Of a stretch of 64,000 nucleotides of DNA, positions 10,251-21,030 are shown piece after piece (the stretch's first letter is position 1; each line of letters begins with the position of its first letter). A model generated the notes under the pieces. The model was not told the origin of the DNA. It did no database searches and saw only the letters and a list, made by a program, of their open reading frames with translations. Source of the DNA: Zygnema cylindricum. Its lineage: Eukaryota > Streptophyta > Zygnematophyceae > Zygnematales > Zygnemataceae. Position numbers and translations under genes: made by a program. The stretch spans positions 62,001-126,000 of the forward strand of contig JBBHKE010001521.1 in assembly GCA_037447655.1 (NCBI GenBank). Direction: 5' to 3'.

Positions 10251-11492
10251 AAAAATATACGAACTTTGACAAAAAGATACGTTGCCTTTATTAGTACTTT
10301 TTGTCCTGTAAACTAAACATAAATTTTACGGGAAATGTACGGACTTTTATGAAATAGACGTTCTAGTGTTACACCATTGCAGTGTTGCACCATTTACACG
10401 CGGTAAGTTTAAATTCTATACAATCGTCTTCTTCAATTCTTTTTCAGAGAAGCCCCCATGAAAACGAAACTTCAACGAAGTCACCATTACTAACACCATG
10501 GAAGTGGTCAGTGAAGAATTAGAGTAAAGATAGATGAAGGAGATATATGTAATTTTTTTTTGGTTCAATGTGAATTTTTCTTTTTGAATTATTAACATGT
10601 TATGTCGTGCAATGGTGAATGTTGAAAAATGTGATTTGTATATTCTCTCTACTTTGCTATTTTGTAGTCGTATGCTCACCGAGAGATATAGAGAGAAGGC
10701 CATTGTTGGGTGTAAGATAGTCTTAGACAGCAGACAGACAAAAATATGAGTCTGACAAAACGGTGGCGTTACCAAGTTTTGAACTTGGCACTACAAGTTT
10801 TAGTATAAGTCTGTGGCGTTAGCAAGTTTTGAAACTAACAAGTTTTGAACTTGACACTACAAGTTTTAATATAGGTCTGTTAGACAATGTCCTTAACCAA
10901 TTGATGTAGAAATTATTATGCATACGTAGAGTGTCATAATTATCCAAATATAAACAATTGTTTACCGCTCATTTAACGGGAAATGTACAAATTGCAGTAC
11001 ATGTAAAATTCAAATTTTTTTACATGTGCGGAACAGCACAAATACAAAATCATTAACAATTTAATTGATTTTTCCAAACCGTTCAATGCGTATTTTACAT
11101 ATAATTCACGCGTTTGAATCGAGTGTAAGTTGCGGTTTAAACAACAATGCAATAAAGTGACGTTGCCGGGAACCAAGATACCACGTGCGCTTGATTTTCC
11201 ACGATTCTCCACATTAAATCGTAACAATCTCCCTCTCAAAGGGAGAAGCGTTAATGTCATTTAGTCAACCATAATTTGGGTTGCACACTTAGAAAAACAT
11301 CTGCCTTTGTCAACATGTCAGCAACTTTTTCCAAAGTAGACACGTATTTTATTTCAATTTCTTATAGTGTCAAAAGATCTCCTCTGAAATGCCATTGTAT
11401 ACATATGCCTTTCTTGTGTACGTGAAACACTCGATTTTTAACCAAAGCTATATAACATATGTTGTCTATTAAAATAGTTAAACAAGCAATAT
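10251..11492. repeat. Non-coding spacer with short tandem and dispersed repeats
   Basis: No gene seen. At 10762-10880 a ~60-bp unit containing GGCGTTAGCAAGTTTTGAA and CACTACAAGTTTTAATATA is present about twice in tandem. Bases 10890-11150 are homologous, in the same orientation, to 50790-51025 (shared ACCGCTCATTTAACGG and GCGTTTGAATCG). The rest is AT-rich and not recognised. Confidence 0.6.
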
Positions 11493-12004
11493 TGTAACAG
11501 GGTTACAGAATTGGGTACTTAGTGGCTGGGGCGAGGCTGCTATAGTTGCGATTTCAAAGCAGCGCAGTTGCGATTCCAAAGCAACGCACCTGCGATTCCA
11601 GATCAGCGCAGCATAGCAACATAGCAACTTAGTAGCGCAGCAGTGCAGCATAGCAACTCAATAGCGCACCAGCGCAGCATAGCAACGCCTCAGAATGTAG
11701 ATGGAACTGTATAGTTCTAGAAGGAAGTTTTGGATAGATCTCGGTTGGCCGCGAAGGTCCACGTGTACAGCCGTATAGTACTAGGTTGACTAGCAGTTGG
11801 CTAGTTTAAATAGGCGAGTAGACCTAGTGAATGGGACACCGGAAGTAGACCTACACAGCTAGCGCAACGTTGTACTCTCTCTCAAGTAATAAAGCTCAAT
11901 CTTGTTCTGTGAGTTCTGTGTATTCCTCCTGTTGCTACGGGAAGATCCTTGGTGTTTTCCGCTGGGCCCTGTAACGTATTGTGGTGTATCGTGCTTCTTT
12001 TACA
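11493..12004 (+). repeat. 5' LTR of gypsy-1
   Basis: 512 bp from TGTAACAGGG to TTTTACA. U3 carries degenerate direct repeats of GCGCAGCATAGCAAC type (about 11560-11690). A TATA-like TTTAAATAGG lies at 11805-11814 and an AATAAA poly(A) signal at 11888-11893, giving a plausible U3-R-U5 order. Related LTRs are at 17956-18464 and, interrupted, at 23336-24709. Confidence 0.92.
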
Positions 12005-12005
12005 T

Positions 12006-12017
12006 TGGTATCAGAGC
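12006..12017 (+). other. Primer-binding site of gypsy-1
   Basis: TGGTATCAGAGC, starting two bases after the LTR, is the exact complement of the 3' end of plant initiator tRNA-Met. Confidence 0.92.
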
Positions 12018-12038
12018 TGTTACCCGTGACTCGACAGC

Positions 12039-13090
12039 ATGGATGAACACGGCGTATCCACTACACAAATGTTGGCGCAAGTGCTGAGGGAGTTAGAAAG
12101 TGTGAGGTTACAGAACGCGCAGCTGAGTAACACGGTCACAGCCTTGGAGTCGCGTCTAGGGGAGCGACCCCATGGAGGCGTAGAGAGAGATTCCCGGAGA
12201 CCGAAATTAAGAATTCCCGACGAGTTTGACCCTTCAAGACACAAGAGCCTTGACTCATGGCTATTCTCCGTGGCGAACTATCTCGAGAATTTTCCTAGCC
12301 TATCGGACCGTGAGAAGATTCACTACGCGGGTGGTCTTCTTAAAGGGGCAGCAGGGGCTTGGTGGAGAACATTAGTAGAGGACAATGAGTTACCAACTGT
12401 CTGGGCGGTCTTCGTTCAACTCCTCCGAGACACTTGACAGCCTGTCAACACGGTGAAGGCGGCGAGAGACAAGATCGCTGTATTGAAGCAACGAACTTCA
12501 GTGATGGAGTTTACGCAGAGGTTTTTCGAGTGCAAGGTTCAAATACCTACGATGACGGAGGATGAAGCTGTGGATCGTTTCGTGAAGGGGCTTAAGTCAT
12601 TTATTCGTAGAGATGTGGAACAATGGCTTGCCCGGGAAAGCACGACTCCTCCTCTCTCATAAAATCATCCAGTTTGCGGAGCGGACCGATTCAGTCGACT
12701 TTAACCTTCGGAGACCTTATCACTACAGGTCGAGCAGTAGCGGAGGAAACTGACGAGATGAAGGTCCAACCCCCATGGAGCTCGGCGCAATTAAGGAGGA
12801 TAACGAAGCGGTTGGCGTCTTGCGCAAAAAGAAGAAAACTACCAAGACCAAGACGAATGACTTGTCCCCCGAGGAAATCCAGCCGAGGAGGCAAAATGGC
12901 TTATGCTTCCAGTGCGGTTCTCCAGATCACATGGCTCGAGAGTGTCCAAAACGGAAAGGTCCCAAAAAGGGAAAACTTACCGTTATGAGGTTAGACGGTG
13001 AAGGAGGAGACCCTTTGATATTTCGGGGTCAAGTACAAGTGAGTGCAGCTAACTTCATGGTGGACTCCGGAGCGTCGAGAACTTCATTAA
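12039..13090 (+). pseudogene. Gypsy-1 gag with zinc knuckle and start of protease, frameshifted
   Basis: Starts at ATG 12039, 22 bp after the primer site. Residues 10-45 look like a coiled coil (LRELESVRLQNAQLSNTV). The Retrotrans_gag fold follows (FDPSRHKSLDSWLFSVANYL, GAAGAWWRTL), then an in-frame TGA at 12435-12437 and the rest of the fold in the same frame (FTQRFFECKVQIP, FVKGLKSFIRRDVEQWL). Near 12655 the frame shifts. The basic tail and a CCHC knuckle, CFQCGSPDHMAREC (C-x2-C-x4-H-x4-C), are in the new frame, followed by the protease motif MVDSGASR at about 13058. At least one stop and one frameshift disable it. Confidence 0.88.
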
Positions 13091-14312
13091 CGAGGCGATG
13101 GTGAAAAGGTTGAAACTTCCTCTGGTGGTACTAAAGGACCATCAGTCAGTACAATTGGCCGACGGCAGTTCCTTATCCATTACCCATCGTACCCCGCGGT
13201 TACGCGTCGGCATTAGGAAATTCCGATGGTACGACACACTTCATGTATTACTTTCGGCCTTACAACTTAAGAGGGCACTCAAGAAAGGGGAAACGATTGG
13301 TATGGCGGTCCTCCAGCCAAAGGAGGAGGCGAAGGAGGAGATTCCGGAAGAATGGAAGAATAAGGATCCCGACTTCGTCTCCAAAGAAAGTGACGACATT
13401 GGAAAGACTTCCGATGAGGCCCCGGAAGTCATGACAAAACTTCTCGAGGAGTACGCTGATGTATTTCCCCCGAAGCTCCCCGAAGGATTACCTCCGAAGC
13501 GCGAAGTAGACCATAGGATAGAGCTTGTTCCTGGAGCGGTACCCCCGGCTAATCGGATGTACAAGATGAGCTACACCGAATTGGATGAACTCAAGAAGCA
13601 ACTCGCGGAGTTAGTCGAAGCCGGAGCTATCGAACCAAGCAAGTCACCGTATGGAGCCCCCGTTCTCTTTGTGAACAAGAAAGATGGAGGTTTCCGTATG
13701 TGTGTAGACTACCGAGCGCTGAACAAATTAACGGTGAAGAATGCGTACCCCTTGCCGAGGATCGACGAATTGTTGGATCGACTTCGAGGTGCCAAGTATT
13801 TTTCGAAAATAGACTTGCGGAGCGGCTACCACCAGATCAGAGTTGCCGAGGATGATGTGGAGAAGACGGCGTTCAGGACTCGATACGGTCATTTCCAGTT
13901 CCGGGTAATGCCGTTCGGGTTGACTAACGCACCGGCGACCTTTATGCATTTAATGAATTCCATCTTTCGGCAATATCTGGACGCGTTTGTGATCGTCTTC
14001 TTAGATGACATATTGGTGTATAGCCGAACGAGGGAAGACCATATGAAGCATTTACGGACGGTCCTACAAGTTCTTCGGGAGCATAAATTATACGCAAAAA
14101 GAAGAAAATGTGACTTCTTCAAGGAGAGGATTGATTTTTTAGGCCATGTGGTGAGCCGCAACGGAATCGCAGTGGACCCAAACAAAACAAAGGCCGTTAA
14201 GGAGTGGCCGCAGCCGGCAAATATCACGGAGTTACGGAGCTTTCTAGGACTATGCTCCTATTATCGACGTTTTGTCGAAGGTTTTGCAAAAATCGTTGCA
14301 CCGCTCACGGAT
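13091..14312 (+). pseudogene. Gypsy-1 protease end and reverse transcriptase
   Basis: A long open frame after a frameshift near 13090. After a shortened protease/linker come [64 protein letters not shown] and the catalytic [10 protein letters not shown] (the gypsy FLDD form of YxDD). The thumb ([17 protein letters not shown]) and connection ([19 protein letters not shown]) follow. All reverse transcriptase core motifs are present. A one-base loss near 14310 shifts the frame into the next part. The protease looks shorter than usual downstream of DSGA, probably through an internal deletion. Confidence 0.9.
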
Positions 14313-15997
14313 TGCTCAAGAATGATGTGCCTTATGAATGGAAAGCGGCGCAAGGGGCAGCCTTTAACACGCTAAAGGAGCTATTGGTTACCGCCCCTGT
14401 GTTAGTTGTTCCCGATCCGGATCTACCTTGGACGATAATTACCGACGCTAGCGATATGGCTATTGGAGCGATCCTTATGCAGGATCAAGGAAAAGGCCTC
14501 CAACCCATCGCCTACGACAGTCGCAAACTAAAGGCAGCGGAGTTGAACTGGGCCACCCATGAGAAGGAGACAATGGCTATTATCAATGCGCTGGAGGTTT
14601 GGAAGTGTTACGTTCAAGGGAAATGGATCACAGTTATCACGGATCACCACGCCTTACAATATCTCCAAACCCAGCCGAAGTTGTCCAAGAAACAAGTACG
14701 CTGGATGACGTTCTTGCAAACCTTCGGTCCAGAACTTGTTATACAATATAAGCCGGGCAAGATGAACCCGGCGGATGCGCTGTCAAGAAGACCTGGCGTC
14801 GCTGCGCCGGCAGCGGAGCAACAACCGCAAGCACCGCAACAGGGGAACGGAGACTCTGTGAAAGAGAAAAGCGCAGCGTCGACCACAGCGCAAGATTCGA
14901 CGCTCAGCGCAGTCACCAGTACGGTGCAAGTGGATGACCAGTGGTTAAGTCGAATAAAGGCCGCCTACGGCGACGATGATTCCCTAAAGGAACTCATCAA
15001 ACGGAGGGTACTCGTTCGAACCGCCAATGGTATGTGGCGGTACAGACCGAGCAAGACGACACGGCTTTATGTGCCAACAAATACGGAACTTCGTCACACG
15101 ATTCTTCGAATGAGTCACGACGAGCCGCTCAGTGGACATTTTGGGCGGGATAAAACAACCGCGCGTGTCGCTGAGGCGTATTACTGGCCAAACATGACTC
15201 GAGACATTGCAGAATATGTCCGGACGTGTGACTCGTGTAATAGAAACAAATCGGATTCAGGGCAACAAGGCTTGTTACACCCCCTCCCAATACCATCTGT
15301 TCCTTGGGAGGCGATTTCGATGGATTTCATCGTGGCCCTTCCCCGGACGAAGGAGGGTTACGACTCCATCTTCGTCGTCGTGGATTACCTGACGAAAATG
15401 GCACATTTTCTACCCACGACCACTACAGCTACTGCACGAGATATTGCAGACTTATTCTTTCGGGAAATATTCCGCCATCACGATCTTCCGAAAAGGATCG
15501 TAAGCGACCGCGATCGAAAATTCGTGAGCCACTTTTGGCAAAATCTATTTGCGTTATGCGGAACGCAGCTGGCCATGTCCACAGCCTACCACCCTCAAAC
15601 TGATGGTCAGACTGAAAGGGTGAATCGAACCTTGGAGGAAGCATTGCGGGCTTATGTCTCGGTGCACCAAACGGATTGGGTGGACCATTTAACGGCAATC
15701 GAGGTAGCATACAATAGTGCAGTACACTCGTCAACAAATGCTACGCCATTCTCCCTCAATGGACGACAACCCACCCTTCCCCAAAACTTATTGGTAGCGG
15801 ACTGCCAAACACCGGCTGCTCTGGACTTTGCCAAAACTTTGCAAGGGAACCTGGAAAAGGCGACCAAGGCGCTCCAAATGGCAAAGGATCGTCAAAAATC
15901 GCAGGCCGACACTCATCGGAAAGACATCGTCTTCTGTGTGGGGGACAAGGTTCGCCTGAATATGGTAAACCTCTCCTTGCATGGTGCCCTCTCTTAA
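14313..15997 (+). pseudogene. Gypsy-1 RNase H and integrase
   Basis: RNase H: TIITDASDMAIGAIL, KETMAIINALEVWK, VITDHHALQYL, NPADALSRRPG. A Gln/Ala-rich linker follows, then the integrase HHCC finger (MSHDEPLSGHFGRDKT ... CDSCNRNKS) and the catalytic core: MDFIVALP (D), VSDRDRKF (D), YHPQTDGQTERVNRT (E). All catalytic residues are kept. The frame ends at an in-frame TAA (15995-15997) after the GDKVRLN strand, in the C-terminal domain. The same frame continues afterwards. Confidence 0.92.
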
Positions 15998-16000
15998 AAG

Positions 16001-16400
16001 TTGGCACCAAAGTTCACGCGCCCATTCAGAATTCTTTCCCGTGTGGGCGACGTCGCGTACAAGTTGGATATCCCGACGGACTGGCATATCCATAATGTTT
16101 TCCATTTATCCCTTCTTAAACCATTCCGCGATCCTGATTTAATATTCCCTAATCGACAACGGCATACTGCTTTACCTCCCGTTAGAGGAACCTCGGACGA
16201 GTATGAGGTGGAGGAGATCCTTCAGTCACGTCACTCTCGGACTTCCAACTCCACCTAATACTTGGTGCGTTGGAAGGGTTACGGTGCCGAGGACGACTCT
16301 TGGGTGGACGAAAAAGATCTGCATTCCCCGGAGTTGCTGCGCCGGTTTCAGCGGAGTGAGGACACCCAGCTTTACCGGAGGGGCAATCGCAGCGGCCGCA
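16001..16400 (+). pseudogene. Gypsy-1 integrase C-terminus with chromodomain
   Basis: In the same frame as the preceding integrase. KLAPKFTRPFRIL and VFHLSLLKPF are the GPY/F-type module. YEVEEIL, then an in-frame TAA (16256-16258), then YLVRWKGYGAEDDSWV form a canonical chromodomain with its aromatic residues (Y, W, W). Such domains direct gypsy integration toward particular histone marks. The stop inside the chromodomain lies where Gln or Glu is expected. The domain call is firm; targeting is family knowledge. Confidence 0.9.
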
Positions 16401-16846
16401 ACAAAGGAGCGAATCGCAGTGGCGCAACCACCGCAATCATATTGGGGACGCGGCAAAGGACCGCAGCGGCGATGTTACCACACCGCAGCGCTGTAGCAGC
16501 GCAGCCACCGCAGCGCAACATGGTCACGATGACGTCAGAGGATCGCAGCACCACCGCTGCGCTGACAGAAAAGCGCAACGGCGCAATTGTGTTTCACTAT
16601 GTAGGGGACGACGAATCCTCGGTTTCGCCGCAGCAGCGCAGTTTTACAAATGTTGGACGCTGCGATACCCTCGCACGCTGCGACGCTTGGCACAGTTCAA
16701 AAGTGAAACCCTCAACCCCCGGGAATACAGCCACCATTCGTCCTCACGACCGACCTAGTCTCGGCAGCTTAAAAACTACTTCCCTCCGCACAATCAGTTT
16801 ACCTTCGCTTCTGGAGCTACCGGAATTGTCTGGTTCATCAGTGTCT

Positions 16847-17920
16847 ATGGCATCGTCGTCCTCTCCACCACCGAAAAGGAGGAGACTGGTACGGGTGGGA
16901 CAAGGAGACCCGAACCGTCCTGAAAGATTGCTAAGGGCGGCGGAGGCCATGGTGGAAGCAAGCAGGCGAAGAGAAGTAGAAGTGGAGCCGGAACCGGAGG
17001 AAAGCGCCAGTAGCGAGGCAGGACCGGCAGAGACCAGTGGAGGGGAGGGGTCAGAAAACTCACAGGACCCTGAATACACCCCAACTCGGGAAGGTGATCA
17101 GGAATTTCAAGCGGATCATGAGCTGTCGGAGGCAGAGGAACCGGAACGTGAACCAACCCCTCCGCCAATTGAGGAGCGCGCTTCAGATCTGGAGGTGATG
17201 CGGGACCCAAACAAGGAGAGCACCGCGGACGAGCAGTCGTCTGAAAGCGCTGAGAAGAAGGCGGAGGAACAATACCCTAGTGGTGACGATGTGTTTCTCT
17301 TGCGCGAAAACCGAAGAGATTCAGAGGAGGAGAGTGAACAGGGAGAGGAAATTCCTGACTACCTCTTTCCACTACCGCTCGACACCCAGCATCCGGACCT
17401 TGCCTTCAGCTTCGCCAAAAGGTTTTATTGGAACCCTTCGGAGTGGCCCGAGGAATGGCGCATAGGAAAGCCTGGAGATCCTATCCGTATCCCTGCCGAT
17501 GTTCCGTCACACCCAGCGTGGAATTTCAAGCTGGCTCGAAGGAATGCTCTGCAGCGAGCCCGAGCTGCAAGGAAACATGTGTCCTTCAAATTACGGAAGG
17601 TACCTCGGTGGGAACCGACGAACGAGGAACCAGAGGAGGTTCCCCCAGTGGCTGAACCCGAAGATCCCAGGATTCCGACACCCGAGGAGCCTGCATCGGC
17701 AGACGTTCCGCAGCAATCCAAAGTACCCGAGGTTGAAGAAGGGGAAAATCAGGTTCAGGAACGCATCACTCGGAGGCGGTTGGCAGCTGCAGATCATCAC
17801 ATCGCATTACTGGAGACTCGATGTGAACAGCTCCAAAATCAACTCGACGCCCTTCGCCAGGAGTTTGAAGAGTATCGCGAAGAAACATATGACATACTCC
17901 GGCAATTACAGTTTCCCTGA
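16847..17920 (+). CDS. Accessory ORF of gypsy-1 between chromodomain and 3' LTR, unknown function
   Basis: 357 codons from ATG 16847 to TGA, with no internal disruption. The same frame is also open upstream back to the chromodomain (16262), so it could be either a separate ORF or a very long pol extension; I chose the first ATG of the distinctive region. Features: a Ser/Pro N-terminus with a basic PPPKRRRLVRV motif (possible nuclear signal, residues 7-17), a long acidic Glu/Pro/Ser-rich middle, a Trp/Pro block FYWNPSEWPEEWRIG (residues 193-207), a basic stretch rich in Arg/Ala, and a C-terminal coiled coil (about residues 310-355). No signal peptide or membrane segment is seen, so it does not look like an envelope. 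I do not recognise the family. Confidence 0.6.
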   Translation: MASSSSPPPKRRRLVRVGQGDPNRPERLLRAAEAMVEASRRREVEVEPEPEESASSEAGPAETSGGEGSENSQDPEYTPTREGDQEFQADHELSEAEEPEREPTPPPIEERASDLEVMRDPNKESTADEQSSESAEKKAEEQYPSGDDVFLLRENRRDSEEESEQGEEIPDYLFPLPLDTQHPDLAFSFAKRFYWNPSEWPEEWRIGKPGDPIRIPADVPSHPAWNFKLARRNALQRARAARKHVSFKLRKVPRWEPTNEEPEEVPPVAEPEDPRIPTPEEPASADVPQQSKVPEVEEGENQVQERITRRRLAAADHHIALLETRCEQLQNQLDALRQEFEEYREETYDILRQLQFP

Positions 17921-17943
17921 GTTCAGCGGGACGCTGAATCCTT

Positions 17944-17955
17944 AGTGGGAGGCAC
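17944..17955 (+). other. Polypurine tract of gypsy-1
   Basis: AGTGGGAGGCAC directly before the TG of the 3' LTR; nearly the same tract (AGTGGGAGGCAT) precedes the LTR at 23336. Confidence 0.8.
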
Positions 17956-18464
17956 TGTAACAAGGTTACAGAATTGGGTACTTAGTGGTTGGGGGCTAGG
18001 CTGCTATTGTTGCGATTTCAGAGCAACGCAGTTGCGATTCCAGAGCAGCGCAGCTGCGATCCCAGACCAGCGCAGCATAGCAGCATAACAACTTAGTAGC
18101 GCAGCAGCGCAGCATAGCAACTTAGTAGCGCAGCAGCGCAGCATAGCAACGCCGCAGAATGTAGATGGAACTGTATAGTTCTAGAAGGAAGTTTTGGATA
18201 GATCTCGATTGGCCGCGAAGGCCCACGTGTACAGCTGTATAGTACTAGATTGACTAGCAGTTAGCTAGTTTAAATAGGCGAGTAGACCGAGTGAATGAGA
18301 CACCGAAAGTAGACCTACACAGCTAGCGCAACCTTGTACTCTCTCAAGTAATAAAGCTCAACTTGTCTGTGAGTTCTGTGTATTCTTGCTGTTGCTACGG
18401 GAAGATCTTTGGTGTTTTCCGCTGTGCACTGTAACGTGTTGTGGTGTATTTTGCCTCTTTTACA
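17956..18464 (+). repeat. 3' LTR of gypsy-1
   Basis: 509 bp, TGTAACAAGG to TTTTACA, aligned throughout with 11493-12004 with scattered differences and small indels in the GCGCAGCA repeats. AATAAA at 18350-18355. Confidence 0.92.
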
Positions 18465-18734
18465 GTTGGAAATGAAGGCATAGAAACAAAACGATGAGGA
18501 TGCGCACGCTCGCGGAACAGATTCTTATACGTGGCATTCCACGCTATATAATGAAAATTATATAATACAGTATGTTATATAGTACTATTGTATGCATACT
18601 ATATTTTTAAAAAGTTATCGCCGATATGGAATTTGTTGGTCCCAGCTATCGGGACCTCTGACCGTTCGATAACCGATAACTCTCGGTATCGGTGTTATCG
18701 CGATAAGTTTTTTACCGATACACAACACTACTGA
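18465..18734. other. Non-coding spacer with small palindromes
   Basis: No gene seen. A 110-bp stretch (18608-18725) is dense in TTATCG/CGATAA and CGGTATCG words that can form small hairpins. Confidence 0.4.
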
Positions 18735-19096
18735 ACGCAAACGGACAAAATATAACAAATAGTGTACCTTTCGCCGTCGATTTAATTCGTTTGAAATTTT
18801 TGTAAATTTTTTTACACGTGCGTATACGTGTTCCTATCAAGAATTCATTGTTTTAAAACACATCGTCCTTGTTTTTTAAAGAAAAGTTTCAAGATGACGT
18901 TTTTAGGCGTGGCCGTGGGTTGAACAACACAAGACGACAACATGTAGTACATCCTAAATTCAATGATGACGCAAAATGTACTTCTCCTTTTTTCTATTTT
19001 AATGTACGGTTGAAACTTACGCGGTACGACTCTAAGTTTTACAGGAAAACGACAGAAAAAAACCCTTACTTTGGCACATGGAGACGCACCCTTAGT
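18735..19096 (+). repeat. Second copy of the 3970-4391 dispersed repeat
   Basis: Homologous to 3970-4391, with shared landmarks CAAACGGACAAAA, AACACAAGACGACAA, GACGCAAA and the terminal AAGTTTTACAGGAAAACGAC block ending GACGCACCCTTA. Non-coding. Confidence 0.7.
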
Positions 19097-19121
19097 TAAA
19101 TGTTAGTAGGTGCTCTTTCCT

Positions 19122-20066
19122 TGGATCTCACGTGAAGTGAGAAACTACCTGGGCGCAGCCATGTTATTTACAAGTGGTTGCCGTAGTTTTGTTACCGTAA
19201 ACCTGCACCGACCGTGTGAATTTTTTTTTTTTTTTATGACGGTTGACGTTCGCAAGCGCGACACTTTTTTAACCATCGTTACAGTATTTTGCCAGTCAAA
19301 GTTGTTCGACGGATTGACTGTCAAATCTGAAATCAAAGGTACGTAACTTGTACTATACTGCACTTCAATTGTACACTTTTTTACAACTACTTGAGCGCAG
19401 CAAAAATTGTCTCTGCAATTAGCAATTCCCAAAAGATATTGTTACACGCAATTGGGTTCAGCTAGATGTCACGTCACTCGTAGTTCAGTGGCCGTTTGTA
19501 CTTTCAAGCTGGTACAAGACCGGAGAAAGTACACAAAATGTTCAAAAATTATTTTTAGAAACGCAGTTGGGTTCACCTTTACGTCACACCACCTACAACA
19601 CATTTCGACGTATGTACTTTGAAGGGTGTACAAGACCGAAAAAAATACACAAAGTCACAAAAAATATTGTTCGACGCAATTGGGTTCAGCTGTCCATCAC
19701 ACCATTTCTCCTACAGTTCGTCGTTTATACTGTCTAGCTTATACAAGGCCGAAAAAAGTACACAAAGTCACAAACAATATTGTTCGGGAATTGCGACGGG
19801 AATTGTTAATCGCAGTGACAATTTTTCTTGCGCGAAGGTATATAAGTTGCATCAGCTTGTCAAAAATTGTACATTTTAAGTACAGATTAGTACAAGCTAT
19901 GTACCGTTTAAATTAAATTTAACGATCAATCCGTCGAACAACTTTGACTTGCGAATTATTGTAACGACCGGTTTAAAAAGTGTCGCGCTTGGGAACGTCG
20001 ACGGTCATGAAAAAACAACAATTCACACAGTCGGCCAACGACTGTGACAACCACATGTAAATAAAA
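19122..20066. repeat. Inverted-repeat structure with a tandem-repeat core
   Basis: The left arm (about 19122-19430) and the right arm (about 19798-20066) are inverted copies of the same sequence, which also forms the hairpin arms at 37859-38655. Here the ...TTAGCAATTCCC end faces inward, the opposite of the hairpin. The 367-bp core (19431-19797) contains about three copies of a ~115-bp unit marked by CAATTGGGTTCAGCT, CAAGACCGAAAAAAGTACAC and AAAAATATTGTTCG. No coding capacity is recognised. Confidence 0.75.
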
Positions 20067-20283
20067 TTGTTGTGCGCATGTACTTTATTATGGTAAAGAT
20101 AAAGAAAATTTGGAGGGAAAGACAAGTGTGGCGGGAGTGGGAGGGTGGAAGAACCAGTGGTGTGGCATGGGCAATGTTAGCATTCCCACCATTTTTAGGG
20201 GGATTGGAAGCCTACGATGCTTTGCGCCTAGCCAATTTTCGGCATTCATCAATGGCATGTCCTTTTGCTTTGTAGATAGAGCA
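20067..20283. other. Spacer, nothing recognised
   Basis: No gene or repeat recognised; the small ORFs here overlap on both strands and have no familiar motif. Confidence 0.3.
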
Positions 20284-21030
20284 CTAAAAACGTTGCACCC
20301 CCCTTGAGTTAGATTTTTGATTTTCAGCAAGAAAAACATTTGCATTAGAGGCATTTATAGTGGAAAAGGAGAGAATTTTGGTCTGTTTATGCAAGAGTGT
20401 TGTACAAAGGGAGTGAAAAGGAATAGATTGGTCTAAATTGTCAAACAAGGAAATGAAAGGGTAAAAGGTTTCAAAGAGTCCTCCCAAAAGGGTAGAGGAG
20501 AAGTCCTCGTTGCAAAGGTGCACCCGTATCTTGGTGCACTTTCCGGCAGACAATTCGACCGTGCTTATCCAATCTTGCATGGAGTCCGTCAGCTTTTTCA
20601 TGGAATTAAAAAACGCCCGTTTTCGAATTTGGGGGGCGGCCCATCTGGTTTGAATATAAGCTATTTGAAGACAATTTCAAGCCTCGGCGGAAGTGGAGGC
20701 GACGCGAATAAGAGGAGTGCGCTCGGTAGTAAGTGACATCACCAGACGAGCGTGCCCATCCTCATCCTTTTGTTTCCATGTAACTTTTAGAACTCTTTCT
20801 AAGATTTTTCTGAGTATCAGTAGAGGAAAGGATACGAGGTTTTGAAATTCCTTTAAGGTGGTCCCAAATCTTCTCGTGTTTGAAAAAATACATGGCTGAA
20901 AAACACCAATCATAGAAGTTTTGGCCATCAAACTTCTGGATGCTATTAGAAGTGGCATGGCCGGGCCCACAACTTATTGGAGGTGGATTGGCAAGCCATG
21001 AAATTATACACAAGAGAAAGATCAATGCAT
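20284..21030 (-). pseudogene. Relic of a copia gag
   Basis: Read on the minus strand from 21025: FDGQNFYDWCFSAMYFFKHEKIWDHLKG matches the N-terminal block of copia gag proteins. After frameshifts near 20760 and 20600, the segment TLLGGLFETFYPFISLFDNLDQ resembles the later LLxGLP..Y block. No pol follows and no LTR was found. It is a fragment of a copia lineage not otherwise present here. Confidence 0.6.

Larger units (their letters stand above)
11493..18464 (+). mobile_element. Ty3/gypsy chromodomain retrotransposon (gypsy-1)
   Basis: A full-length element of 6,972 bp: LTR, initiator-tRNA primer site, gag, protease, reverse transcriptase, RNase H, integrase, chromodomain, extra ORF, purine tract, LTR. 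Reverse transcriptase before integrase is the gypsy order. Flanking bases (AATAT left, GTTGG right) do not match, so the copy may be an inter-element recombinant or one flank has changed. Pol has several stops and frameshifts. Confidence 0.93.

Noticed and set aside
10416-10775. 119-codon minus-strand ORF as a small host protein
   Set aside because: No recognisable motif; it overlaps a tandem-repeat stretch and has no promoter or exon context.
16744-17210. Minus-strand ORFs opposite the gypsy-1 accessory ORF
   Set aside because: They are GC-rich antisense shadows of an acidic coding region and carry no motif.
11493-18464. A target-site duplication for gypsy-1
   Set aside because: Flanks AATAT and GTTGG do not match at any small offset.
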